The notes below the pieces were generated by a model. That model was not told where the DNA came from, did not search any database, and worked only from the letters and a program-made list of their open reading frames with translations. Source: Adineta ricciae (lineage: Eukaryota; Rotifera; Eurotatoria; Adinetida; Adinetidae). Taken from it: a DNA stretch of 64,000 nucleotides. The stretch lies in contig CAJNOJ010000396.1 in assembly GCA_905250025.1 (NCBI GenBank), forward strand, positions 1-64,000. Reading direction: 5' to 3'. Of this stretch, positions 37,301 to 49,653 are shown in pieces (position 1 is the first letter of the stretch; each line of letters opens with the position of its first letter). A program made the position numbers and the translations under genes.

Positions 37301-40300
37301 TGCCCCTTGACCGACAATGTTGTTCATATGCATTCATTCGTACATCGAGCTCACTGTCGATACGGTGGAGAGTGCCGAGAAATCGATGATGAGAAGCATG
37401 CTCGCGAATTTGAACACCCTTCCAGCTGTCCAGATGGAGGCAAATGCGGTAGTACAAGTGATGAACATTTAAAACAATATCGACATTTACCATTATGTGA
37501 AGACGGTTTACAATGTCTCAAATTTAAGAGGCATGATCAAGCTCACTGTGACACATGTCGTCACTGTGTCTTGAATTGTCCCTTTGGAAGTCATTGTACT
37601 TATATTCACAGTAAACAGCATCGAGACAAGTATGCACATCCAGTACCTCCACCATGTCAATTCACTCCATTTAGTTGTAAATTATATACTAAATATCTAC
37701 ACTGTGGAGATCGTAAAAACCTCGATGAATATATTCAAAATCATTGTCTCGATTCTGCTCACATCTGCCCATTGGGTCGTAATTGTCAAGATAAGGATGA
37801 ACTACATTTAGAAAAAACTATCCATATTCCAAGATATATGTGTCCTGATGATGATAAATGCACTAAACTTACCAATGAAGATCATCTTAATACGTATACG
37901 CACTCTAAAGTTCCTGATATCCGAGAATTGTGTAAATATGCGGATGGATGCTTTGACCGTCGCAAAGCAGAGCATGTGACAGAATATCGACATGCAGCTA
38001 GATTTGAACATAGTGGTATTTTAAGTTATTTTAATATGAATAACGGAATTAATTTTGTGGAAAATCAAAAAAATATGATTGAACGTATCATTCAATATGT
38101 AAAAGATCAAAAGTGGATTCCATTACCATCGTGGACTGTGCCGGATGATATTCTCAATTGGATACGCACTGTTCAACCAGTTCACCGGTGTAATCAAGTT
38201 ATTTTTGAATCTATTCTTCTTCACGGACACGTAATGAGTCGTGAATATATGTTAAATTTGAAAAAGGCGAACTTTGTTGCTAATTCCGTTCTACAACACA
38301 GTCGAATGAGGTGCGTCCGTGAGCTACAAGAAAAAGTAGTTGCTGAACACGCCAAAATGTATGTTACTGCTTTAGTTCAACGTTATTTTGCATCAAAAGG
38401 GTTCATAGGTGGGAAGATCCCTGATGCTACTGCTGGGCCTCCCGTTCCATCAGCGGATATTCAGGATGAACTGACATCGTTGGAACGTGATATTGCGAAA
38501 CAGGAAACATTTTTATCGAATGCACTAAGTAGAAAAGATTTGGAAGCGATACGTATTAAGTCGGATGAGATTGCTGAAGCATCAATCAATCTTCATACAA
38601 ACCGTGCAGGTATTGGCTACAGTTCGGATAAACACCTTGGTACCGACAAAACAGTTTTCAGTATTATGGGACCACACCTAGGACACTATTATGGCGATAT
38701 ATTTGTTGTGTTTAAACGTGATATTCTTCATCATCCCGATGCAAACTTCACCGTTCAAGCAGCGACATCTATTGTAAGCGGAAGTGCTTTTGACTTACGA
38801 CCATGGCTAGGGACTCATCCGGTTACGATCGAGGAACAAATTGAATTCTTTAATAAATGTAAATTGAACTGTTCCATTCCGGGCTATGAACATGCAGCTG
38901 CACTTGAGTTAATCGCATTCACAAGTCAGCATTTTGGATTAAAGTCAATGAACATCACCCTCGATAAAATTCTTGAACGATGGTTCGAAGTTGATTCACA
39001 TTTAACAATCGAAGGACATTTGCCACAACTAATTCCTCTCAGTTATATCGAACATATCTATATTCCACAGAATCTTTACAGTTCACTTAGTGTGACCTCA
39101 CAAAAGACAATGCGTGCGACTTTTAAAAACTCTTTTACCCTAGTTCCACATGATGGTGTACCCATTCAACCACAAAAGCCACATGGTCCAAAACCGCCTA
39201 CACAACCTCGTGAAGAATTACAAAATTTCGTTGTTGAAAAGTTACTTAAGAGATTCATCGAACGTGCTCAAAATCCATCATGGACAACTGTTCGAGGCGC
39301 TGCGATTACAATGCCATTCACTGATTTTACTGATACTTATCTCTTGCCTCTAACAATTTCGCAAGCATATCAACAATACTTTAATGCTAATCATCATCGG
39401 CCAAAAGATGAAGTGTATTATGTTTACTGGCAAGTCGTCGGTGGAGATATGATTTTAACATTGTCCAATGAATCAGTTTTGTCGAAAGAGACCAAGTCGA
39501 ATCTTCGCTGCTTAAGTTGTTATATCGCGGGAAAAGGTCCATCAAGTGACATAACTTATCATGAACACTTTTCATATATTAACGATAGTTCTCCATTTCA
39601 ACATCCTGTTCTGAGAGAACGCGGTAGATTCGCAGCAAAATCTAATCAGTTTTTTGTCGGTTGTAACACTGATTATCTAGTGACGTTTTGTCTTGAAGTT
39701 CAATTGGCGGATGGAACGGTTACACTTTCACATGCTGGTCCGAATTCTATTTATAATCACGAAAAGATTTCCTTTCAATTCGATCAATCTCGATTGGCTC
39801 TAGAAGACTTGGAATATATCCATATAAGTTGTGGCTCTCGCGTAGTTCCAGTTCGAAATCTGATTGTTAGTTTTGAAAAACAACCTCATTTGCATCCGAC
39901 GTTCGACAAAGATTTCGCTAGGGTTCCTTCGGCAAGCTCAAAGGAACCGACTCAATTCAATATTGTACCACAAAAACGAAACAAAACACCCGAGTTAATT
40001 CCTTGTCATGATAATGTCAACTGTCTTCTTCAACACTCTAGACGTCGCGGACCAGCTCACAATGCAGTATATTCTCATCCGTGTTCGTTTTCCGAGCTTT
40101 GCGTTGCGAAAGAAGCACACTTGACACACGAGCCTCGTAATTCACCAATATGCAATCACGACAAGAAGTGCAAACAAATCAACGACCCATTTCATCGAGC
40201 GGAATGCCGTCATACCAATCTACCCGACTTCCTTATTCCATGTCGTTATCAAACTACCTGTTATGATGACTCATTCGAACATCGGATCGAATTTTCGCAT

Positions 40301-40462
40301 GGCGAACAAGTTTATAAGAAGTCTGGTTCTTCTTCTTCAGCGTCGAAAGAACGTAGAGATCATGATGACGCGCTAATACCATGTAGATATGGATCAAAAT
40401 GTAAGGGTATTAACAGTTCTAAGCATTGTCGAGAGTATTCTCATCCCAAGAGCGATAAATAA
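34367..40462 (+). CDS. PARG macrodomain protein with RING, RanBP2 and PBZ fingers
   Basis: Exons 34367-34618 and 34736-40462 encode 1992 residues. Order: RING-type finger (about 11-56, C..C, C.H, C..C); RanBP2-type finger (about 90-113, WSCEYCTLENPSSAERCEAC); long RRM-like region (about 140-560, weak); PARG catalytic domain of the microbial/DUF2263 type (about 570-870) with the GGG-loop and catalytic QEE in GGGYRKGDGAQEE (about 668-680); about eight to ten PBZ-like fingers (about 899-1172, for example CKYADGCFDRRKAEHVTEYRH); a large unnamed region (about 1190-1830); and four to five C-terminal PBZ-like fingers (about 1838-1990). PARG cuts poly(ADP-ribose); PBZ binds it; RING suggests ubiquitin ligase activity. 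A nuclear DNA-damage role is inferred. The frame is intact through the 5.7-kb exon. Confidence 0.9.
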
Positions 40463-40523
40463 TCCGTGGAAATGACTATATTTTCAATAAATAAGAGACT
40501 AATAGTTGATACATGCAAACGAC

Positions 40524-41429
40524 TTATTTGGGTGCGATCGGTGTAACTTGATTAGTTCGAAAGAATAGACATTTTTTGAGAACATCTCGAATATCTCGAT
40601 CGATAAGTAATGAAACAAGTTTCTCAACCATAACTGTAAATGAAACACTTACAATTCCGATCGAATAAAAGAGTTCCACGTTTGTTAACATATAGAATAA
40701 CGAAGGTACTGCTCCGAGTACGTAAATACTAAGCAAAATCATTATCTTGCGAAAGACTGTCAAATCGAGATTCTTTCGTTTTCTTTGATCTAGTACAATT
40801 GAGTTCTTATTAGCATGTGAATGTACTCGTTTGTAAATCAAAATGTAAATCACAATAATTAATACGATCGGTAGTAAATAATACATTATAATCGTGTAAA
40901 TAACGTGTAACATAAATCGCTTTGGTACCCAACAAAGAAAACCTTGACGGTAATAAATATCTTTGGTCATAATTGCTGGTAATGGGACAAGAAATACAAT
41001 GATCCAGCCAATGAAAATCAAATAGAAATGCACTCTGAACGAAACTATCCAGCGATATTTAATGGAAAGAATGGTAAAGAACAATCTCGATATGGCTTGT
41101 AAAAGGTATGAATAAATAACAGCAACGATAGATGTGTATCCAAAATAACCCCGCCACCGGCAAGATTCATCACTTATGTTCCATTTAACGAATAGCAGAT
41201 AAATATAATTATTACATTGAACAATACAGTACAAGATTGATGCTATACACGTGTTACAGGTTAACAAGTGACTGACTGTATGCAGTTGTTTGGTTGAAAT
41301 AACTAATATTAATATCAAAATAGAGAGAACTATAGCAACGAGTGCAAATACCATTGAGATTGGTGCAACAGTATCATAATTTGTAGAACTGCTTGAAAAA
41401 TTTGTCCCTGTTCCTGTGAGAGAAGTCAT
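40524..41429 (-). CDS. Rhodopsin-like seven-TM receptor
   Basis: Single-exon frame of 301 residues with an Asn/Ser/Thr-rich extracellular start (NFSSSSTNYD, glycosylation sites), seven hydrophobic spans and a short basic tail. The Cys of SDESCRWRGYF before TM3 and the Cys of FLCWVPKRF in loop 2 fit the usual disulfide. The DRY position at the end of TM3 reads SRLFF, so the Arg is kept but the Asp is lost. The conserved TM7 NPxxY is not evident (SLLIDRDIRDVL follows TM7). This is a diverged class A orphan receptor; bdelloids have many of this sort. The ligand cannot be inferred. It lies tail to tail with the PARG gene, stop codons about 60 bp apart. Confidence 0.82.
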   Translation of the reverse strand: MTSLTGTGTNFSSSSTNYDTVAPISMVFALVAIVLSILILILVISTKQLHTVSHLLTCNTCIASILYCIVQCNNYIYLLFVKWNISDESCRWRGYFGYTSIVAVIYSYLLQAISRLFFTILSIKYRWIVSFRVHFYLIFIGWIIVFLVPLPAIMTKDIYYRQGFLCWVPKRFMLHVIYTIIMYYLLPIVLIIVIYILIYKRVHSHANKNSIVLDQRKRKNLDLTVFRKIMILLSIYVLGAVPSLFYMLTNVELFYSIGIVSVSFTVMVEKLVSLLIDRDIRDVLKKCLFFRTNQVTPIAPK

Positions 41430-42082
41430 TTTTCACTGAAATCGAACTATGAAGCCGAAGAAGTCAAGATAAGTAGGTCATTCAACCAGATCATGACATA
41501 GAAATGGCGCAGTTGTAATTTTATTCTTTTGAAAAAAAGTTACATTTCCTTCTATTGGAGAGCAGCGTGAATGTAAGTTAGATGATAATAACACGTTCAC
41601 ATATTACTCATAAAAAGTCACGTAATTGTTTTATGATGTGGAAGATGCATTGAAGTGCACGCGCAATTTGGTACTAGCAAGGTCAAATAAATATCCTCGA
41701 ATATTATTCGTATTTTTTTAATTTCAAACGATTGAGAGTAGTCTGTCATCTCGTTTCATTGAGTCAAAACTTGAGTAAATCATTGGGTGGAAGAGTATGG
41801 GCGTGTGTACCATTTTGATTTCCATCATCATAAACCTGTATTTGCGTTTGATTCATGATATATGCTGCTTTCAAAGTTTTCTTTCGTACCCAACATAGGA
41901 GAGGAATATATGAAATAAACGATCGTTTTTAATGGCGAACGTTACTCGTGAGGAGAAGACAAAAATAACTCTTACATACACACCACCGTTTCTTTTCCTG
42001 TTTATTTTTATGCCAAAGTAATGACCTTTCGTTCTTATAAAAGTACATTACGAGAGTAAATAGACTAGCTGGTAGTGAGGAA
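41430..42082. other. Divergent promoter region, GPCR and CipC-like genes
   Basis: No gene is seen between the starts of the minus-strand receptor and the plus-strand CipC-like gene. It should hold both promoters. Confidence 0.45.
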
Positions 42083-42090
42083 TATATAAA
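42083..42090 (+). promoter_or_regulatory. TATA box of the CipC-like gene
   Basis: TATATAAA lies 62 bases ahead of the start codon at 42145, a normal TATA distance if transcription starts about 30 bases downstream. It is the clearest TATA element in the window and suits an inducible gene. Confidence 0.5.
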
Positions 42091-42144
42091 GCTGCCTATT
42101 TTTCTGGCTTTTATTCATTCGTAATCGATACAGCGACTCAAACG

Positions 42145-42545
42145 ATGAATCTGAACGATAGCGAGGAATCTTACAACAAAGTTTATGCTGGTGAACATCA
42201 TCACAAAAAACACTGGACACATGAATTAGTCGCTGCAGCTGCTGGTTTCGCTGGTAAACTTTCTCTCTTTCGATTTTAATTTTTTAAATTATTTTATGTT
42301 TAGCAATGAAAGAGTATGAAGATTACTGCCGAAATAATGGTGAGACAATCTCGCATGGTAAAATGAAAGAATTGCTTGCTGCTTTTGCGGCTGCGGAAGT
42401 CGACAAATTAGTCGAGACGAAAGGTCTCGACTTTCTTGATCAAGAAAAACTGAAACACCTCGCTGCTCATCAGGCACACGCGTTAGCAAATGAAAAATAT
42501 GGAGAAGGTCAGGTAGGACCCGGCAGTGGGCAAAATGATTATTAG
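42145..42545 (+). CDS. CipC-like protein (DUF3759 family)
   Basis: Exons 42145-42253 and 42304-42545 give 116 residues: a His-rich start (GEHHHKKHWTHELVAAAAGF), then MKEYEDYCRNNGETISHGKM, then LAAFAAAEVDKLVETKGLDF and a helical tail. This is the layout of the CipC/DUF3759 family of small fungal proteins first noted as concanamycin-induced in Aspergillus. Their biochemical role is not known; stress induction is common. Animals generally lack it, so acquisition from a fungus is likely, with the 50-nt intron either gained or brought along. A TATA box stands 62 bases upstream. The frame is intact and the length is usual for the family. Confidence 0.78.
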
Positions 42546-42688
42546 AACTGAATATTCGAACGAAGAGAATTACTTTATTTTATTCAATAAATCTGTATTA
42601 AAATCGAATCTTTTCTATCATCTTTCTCTCAAAAATGCGATTCACTGTGATATTTCATAAAGCTGTCAATATTTTCAAGTTGGTGCAG

Positions 42689-44524
<1,836 letters not shown>

Positions 44525-45460
44525 TTTATTGCCTTTAGATCCTTTTTTATTTGGCTGTTTCTGATCTTCAATGATATACCACTAAGAAGAAAAATATACT
44601 TTTTTTATATATGAAAACATGACTAATCAAACATAGATGTTTGCTGTCTTGGGCGTTGACTAAAAGGAAATCATCCATGACATATTGTATATTTACTGGT
44701 TCTGTCAATGCACTTTTTCAGGTGAACTTCGATGTAATTTTTCTGTACTATTTGTAGAAGAATGCGTCATTTTCATGTAAATTTGTTTATTCACATGGTT
44801 GGTGGTGAGTCATCGTGAATCGGTGTATGTCGTGAAAAAAATAGAGAGAAAGAGCACTTTGTGATGAATCTAAATTTGCTTAGTAGAAATGAAAAGAAAA
44901 ATACGGACATGTTGTTTATCTTGTGAAGAGAATAAAATGAAATAGGTAGTGTCTTTCTTCATAGAAGTACTTATATTATCGAAAGTAACACTTTTCTTTC
45001 AGACAGAAAATATCGAATTAGCCATAAGGGTCAAGAACGATTTGTTTCAGATCCTAAAGTCCATATTAATTAACTGTTGCTGAACTTTATTCCGCTAGGA
45101 CTATCGTGAAAAGAGTATATGTCGCTGACTGTTGAATAAGTGTCTTGAATAGTGATAAATTACCTATTGAGAACGACAAAGTCAATCAAAAGATAATTTT
45201 TAGTTAAATATCATAGATTTCTTACATTATACATGGAAGTAAACAAGAGTGATGTTGCATCTAATTCGAATGTTCTTCCGTCATAGAATAACTCGATTCT
45301 GCTCGAGATCCTTCATTAAACAACTATTATTAGGTAAGCATATCTCTTGCTTTTATACTTTGTGTAGTTTCTTTAGTTTGGATTTCGTATGAACCAACAA
45401 CTTTTGTTGACGTTAAATGTTCATAAAGCTGATTTACATAGTTTTTATAATTTCTCTCAT
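44525..45460. other. Spacer between protease and MACPF genes
   Basis: No gene seen; it holds the protease promoter and the MACPF 3' flank (both genes are on the minus strand). Confidence 0.45.
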
Positions 45461-47218
45461 TTATTTCTTAGCACAAAAAAAATACTTATATATTCTGTCG
45501 CAACTTCCCCAGTCCATGAATCCACATGGAACCACTGTAGCATAGGAACCTGTCCGCACAATGTAGTCCGGTGGGCATGATCCTCTACCAGGATAATAAC
45601 CATCACAGGTAATTTCCGAGACAATCGACCAATAAGAACTGGAAATCTTCCAATCTGTGTATTCCATCACTTGCATGCCACATATTGTGCCAGATAAATC
45701 ATCGGTACTTGCGTTAGTTTTATAACAGAATGTTGCCGGCGTCTGCTGATGACGTTGATAACCGACGGGGCATGCATCTGAATAGGGATTACGACCATTG
45801 CATAAAACTGTTAAATTTCCTGCTCGGTAACCACAAACAGTACCAACAAGACTTGGTTGTCGATCAGTTGCAACCTTACTGCAATGGTACCATTGATTAA
45901 CTTGCCAGCCTGCAGGACAACCAGAATTCAGACCTGCATCACCACAGGCAAGACTTGTATTGGTGCCGCACAGTGTGCCACTAAGAACTAACGGTTTCGG
46001 TTTTTCTTCGACTTTCTTTGAACAGTCAAGACCTGACCATCCGTTCTGACACTGGCATTCACCGAATTGAAAGTAACCCGTGTCTTGACAGTTGCCATGG
46101 CTGGAACAGTTGTTTCCGTAGCAGTATATAGGTGTATCGATGTAATTATTCACTGCTTGTTCGATCATCTTCGCTTTGACACCAATATTTGCATCATTTG
46201 GAAAACGACCTTCTGCTTGTGTGAGAATATCGAAGATGTATTTAATTGTAAATTTGATAATCACCGGATTACTCTGCACAGTCTTCGCCCAATCTTCTAT
46301 TTTACTAATGGATGGATCGCCGCCTACCATTGTCGTGTAACTCTTTGAAACAGAATTCATGAACATTGCATGTGTGACATTGTCTTGGTTTCCGCTCGGT
46401 TTCAAACCGAAAGAAACAGCGAATTGCAGATCTGCTTCGTGACTCTTTTTAATTCCTTTCTCTTCCAGAGCACTTGCGTTTGACGAATGGATGATTATGC
46501 TTTGCTGCGCGATTCCACCTAACACAAGTGTAGTAACATACGAATAGCCAAAATAACCAAAGATGTAATCATAAATATACTTCTCCACTATTTCATTGTA
46601 ATCACAGCAAGGCAAATTTTCGATAACATATCGAAAATCATCAGATAGATTCATCCGAGGTTCAAACATTGATAGTTTCGCATGTGATATTTTCAGTGTT
46701 GTATAGAGAACTTCGGAATTTTCTTGATAGATTTGGTCGACAATAAATCGCGTTTCTTTCGAGTATTTATAACTAGCTGAGTACCATTGATATTTAGCAC
46801 CACCACTGATTTCAAATCCATTTTCTGTTACTTGTTTGAGACGATCGAGCTTATCAATCACTTGTGTATCGGTGGTTCGTTCACTTCCCGGCAAACATTG
46901 CATCGTGACACCTTCGGGAATCAGTTTAGAAGTACAACCACCTGCTGGACTCTGAACATAATTGAGCTTGAATATTGGACTGCGGAAACCATCGACTTGA
47001 CAACTTGCAGTGTAGCACACCGGACTACCATGCAATGGATCGTAACCAATACCAATATTGTTACTATTTTCCAGTGTTTCCATACGTGCTGATGCTAGCG
47101 GACGATGAGTTTTCAAATATTCGCCAACACGTAGATAAGCTTCAAGATATTTGTTGGTGAAAAAGTCCTCCATAGAGGTCGCAAGTGAAATCAGCTGAAT
47201 GAATATGATAATCTTCAT
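45461..47218 (-). CDS. Secreted MACPF-domain protein with EGF module
   Basis: One exon, 585 residues from the Met at 47218. A Met 12 codons further upstream is possible, but the signal peptide MKIIIFIQLISLATS begins here. Residues about 20-370 form a membrane-attack-complex/perforin domain: the signature is FGYFGYSYVTTLVLGG (usual form YG-T-H-Y then a GG turn), with Cys pairs and helix clusters on either side. An EGF-like module follows (CYGNNCSSHGNCQD to CQCQNGWSGLDC), then a Cys-rich C-terminal part of three repeats starting LSGTLCG, VGTVCGY, LSGTICG. MACPF proteins oligomerise and open pores in membranes, in immunity or development. A secreted immune effector is the natural guess. The canonical His of the signature is Ser here. 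Confidence 0.85.
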   Translation of the reverse strand: MKIIIFIQLISLATSMEDFFTNKYLEAYLRVGEYLKTHRPLASARMETLENSNNIGIGYDPLHGSPVCYTASCQVDGFRSPIFKLNYVQSPAGGCTSKLIPEGVTMQCLPGSERTTDTQVIDKLDRLKQVTENGFEISGGAKYQWYSASYKYSKETRFIVDQIYQENSEVLYTTLKISHAKLSMFEPRMNLSDDFRYVIENLPCCDYNEIVEKYIYDYIFGYFGYSYVTTLVLGGIAQQSIIIHSSNASALEEKGIKKSHEADLQFAVSFGLKPSGNQDNVTHAMFMNSVSKSYTTMVGGDPSISKIEDWAKTVQSNPVIIKFTIKYIFDILTQAEGRFPNDANIGVKAKMIEQAVNNYIDTPIYCYGNNCSSHGNCQDTGYFQFGECQCQNGWSGLDCSKKVEEKPKPLVLSGTLCGTNTSLACGDAGLNSGCPAGWQVNQWYHCSKVATDRQPSLVGTVCGYRAGNLTVLCNGRNPYSDACPVGYQRHQQTPATFCYKTNASTDDLSGTICGMQVMEYTDWKISSSYWSIVSEITCDGYYPGRGSCPPDYIVRTGSYATVVPCGFMDWGSCDRIYKYFFCAKK

Positions 47219-47602
47219 TTTCTCCTGATATATTTGAAACGTAGAATGCAACATAACCAGTAAAATCGTTATTCATTTTGAATAATATCTGATATTTTAG
47301 CAGATGTGAAGCTTCTCATATGAATAACTATGAAGAATATTTTCTTTTGTAAAGTGAAAGTTTATCTCGCGATATTCTTCGCTCTCAAGGTCGGTTGAAG
47401 GTATAATCATGATAATATTTTTGTCCGATTTAGTTGTTTGTTTGTTTTCCTTTCTTCATTCTTTATACTAAGCAGATAAACCGCGTAATCAAAATACTTT
47501 TTCTCTTCCTTTCTTTCTTCATATTTTTCGTTACACACCATCGCTTTCCCCGTGCTTCTCTTGTAGTAGAGTACTAACATTCATTTTTATCTCCACATCA
47601 AC
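47219..47602. other. Divergent promoter region
   Basis: Lies between the minus-strand MACPF gene and a small plus-strand gene; pyrimidine-rich near 47440-47540. No gene. Confidence 0.4.
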
Positions 47603-47870
47603 ATGGATTGTTGTTCACAAGGCAGTAAGTGCGAAGTTTCAACTGAAATTCTCATTTCGTTTGTCTTCTGAAGATTTTCAACCATCGTATGATCCATTAC
47701 CTGATAATATCGAGTTCTTTTTCGCTGGCGGTGTTCCTGCACCGACAAGTGGAATTTACCAGCTGACAGAAGCTCCACCCGGCGGTTTATCAAGTTTAGG
47801 ACCACGAGTGGATCCACAAATATTGAACGTTGGGAATCCGAAACCAAAGGCGAACTCATCTCCAAACTAA
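47603..47870 (+). CDS. Small 72-residue protein of unknown role
   Basis: Exon 1, 47603-47624 (MDCCSQG), joins exon 2, 47674-47870, across a 49-nt GT-AG intron with matching phase, to give 72 residues. The sequence has an N-terminal Cys pair that could be lipidated or bind metal, then a Pro/Gly-rich stretch (FFFAGGVPAPTSGIYQL, EAPPGGLSSLGP). No domain is recognised. It ends 40 bp from the stop of the convergent phosphatase gene. Support is the splice fit and the clean frame; it could still be part of a longer transcript. Confidence 0.5.
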
Positions 47871-47909
47871 CTTTTCTTTCAAATAAATTCATTAATTGAA
47901 AAATAAATT

Positions 47910-48494
47910 TTATTCGGGTAATTTATGTATTGTTCGGACATCATTTGACAAGATTAATGTTTCTAAAAGACTTTTAATTCGTTGCAACTCACGATCTTTC
48001 GAACTTGCAGCATAGGAAGCGATAGGAATTGCATTCCCATAATTTTCTCGGTACGTTGAAGGAGAATCATCGAGTATCAACGTATTGCGTCGGTTATAAC
48101 TGTTTGTTTTCCTTCTCCATAGTTTTCGTAATTTTTTTATTGTGAACGGTACTCCATACACATCCAATGATCGTTGGTGATATCTTCTTGTGCATCTTGA
48201 TGATGTCCAAATAAACTTTAATTTTGATCGTAAGTGTTCTGGGAAAATGTGATCTACGACAGCATGAACATACTCAGAACCTGATGCTGACCATACACCA
48301 ACATCATACTGCTCTAGACACCATTCGAGAAATTCATCAATATCCGGCCGTTTCCACACTAAAATCGATCCTTCTTCTAATTCGAAATGATGATTTTGCT
48401 CGATTTCCATATGTGTGACTTGTGATTTGTCTTCCGCGAAGACCAACGTGCCATCAATATCCAATACAAGTAACTTTCTTGGATGCAATGTCAT
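47910..48494 (-). CDS. FCP1/SCP-like HAD phosphatase
   Basis: Single exon of 194 residues. The HAD motif I is DIDGTLV in KLLVLDIDGTLVFAED, the DxDGT(L/V) signature of FCP1/NIF phosphatases (RNA polymerase II C-terminal-domain phosphatases and kin). Motif II is the WSASGSEY segment (Ser/Thr of motif II) and motif III/IV is TLILDDSPSTY. WKRPDIDEFLEWC and VGVWSA follow the family order. The length suits the small CTD phosphatase type without a BRCT domain. It dephosphorylates Ser/Thr on proteins; the substrate is unknown. No introns and no lesions. Confidence 0.85.
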   Translation of the reverse strand: MTLHPRKLLVLDIDGTLVFAEDKSQVTHMEIEQNHHFELEEGSILVWKRPDIDEFLEWCLEQYDVGVWSASGSEYVHAVVDHIFPEHLRSKLKFIWTSSRCTRRYHQRSLDVYGVPFTIKKLRKLWRRKTNSYNRRNTLILDDSPSTYRENYGNAIPIASYAASSKDRELQRIKSLLETLILSNDVRTIHKLPE

Positions 48495-48878
48495 GGCTGT
48501 CGTTTCTCGTATTAGTCATTCATATTTATACTATTGACATTGCATCACCTTCGAAGGATGTGAGTTTATTGACTCAAAAAGATGCAATTACAATGAAGAA
48601 CATATTTCAGAATTTGTGAAAATTCTATACGCTCGATCTATATGAACAGAAGATATGATAGTAACCTTTTCGTTCTGTCAGTGATTCTCGCTATATCTTA
48701 CGAACGAGAGAAAAGAAAAGAAAAAGATCATGATCACGTGTTACTACCAGTTGGAAGTCAATGTATAAATGAAGCGTGATGATTGTTGACGAGGACATGT
48801 GTTTTATCTGATAGATACAAGTATTGATCTACATAATATGGAACAATAATCAAGTATAAATCTTTTTTCAGATTTCCA
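48495..48878. other. Spacer before F-box relic
   Basis: Upstream of the phosphatase gene; I see no gene in it. Confidence 0.4.
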
Positions 48879-49653
48879 TTATTTTAATTCCATAATGCAT
48901 TTTAATAGAAGCCTATTGGAAACGCTATTTGTCAAGAATGAAGACATGAGTGGAGGTAAAGAGCTTTTAAATGGACGTAGATTTGGACATGCCAAGTAAA
49001 TTTGTTCACGAATATCTGCTGTTGCTACATCCAGCCGAAGATATTGAAGAGCAGGTGATCCATTCCAATTCTATTTCCATTTTAATACTCCAACTTGTGT
49101 TGCGGTACATATTCGAAGTCGAGGAAATCCATTAGATAAAATACTATCAAATAAATCATTGGTCGTTTCTGTTTTATCAACGACAGAAGGATCATCCACT
49201 TGAAAATAAAAGAAATAAAAAATCTTATATGTCTATAAGATTATTTCGTGACTTATTATCATCGATATGCAGAATTTCCAATCGAGGAAAATATTTTGGG
49301 CGAATGTCATCTAATTGTTTGAATGTACCTCGTTCAATTGTAAGTGATCGTAAATTAATTAATGACGTAAAATCAAGAGATTTAGCATGTGTAACGATCA
49401 ATCGAGTGATTTGAGTTGGAAAAAAATGTAAAATATCAACAGCTTCATTATCATCATTGTCTATTGTATGTATGGCACATTTTATAGATCGAATAATCGA
49501 ATTTATATGAGTATTGAGATCAAAGAAAGACGTTTTAATTTCTTTAAGTGATAATAAATCAAAAATTTCGAAAAAAATATGAACTGGTAAATGTTCGAAT
49601 AATGTTACAAGTTCGTTGTTGTTATTCATGTTGGAAAAAATTACAATATTCAC
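48879..49653 (-). pseudogene. F-box/LRR-type protein, decayed
   Basis: The minus-strand frame from Met at 49629 (or 49653) reads FEHLPVHIFFEIFDLLSLKE, an F-box, then leucine-rich segments (LHFFPTQITRLIVTHAKSLD, SLINLRSLTIERG, YFPRLEILHIDD) to a stop at 49225. Beyond a probable intron (about 49208-49260) the family continues as LFDSILSNGFPRLRICTATQ, an in-frame TAG after VLKWK, then SPALQYLRLDVATADI and YLACPNLRPFKSSLPPL to TAA at 48879-48881. The candidate donor (AA|GTCACG) gives the wrong phase for the downstream exon, so both a frame error and a stop are present. Intact relatives would be substrate adaptors of SCF ubiquitin ligases. Confidence 0.65.
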
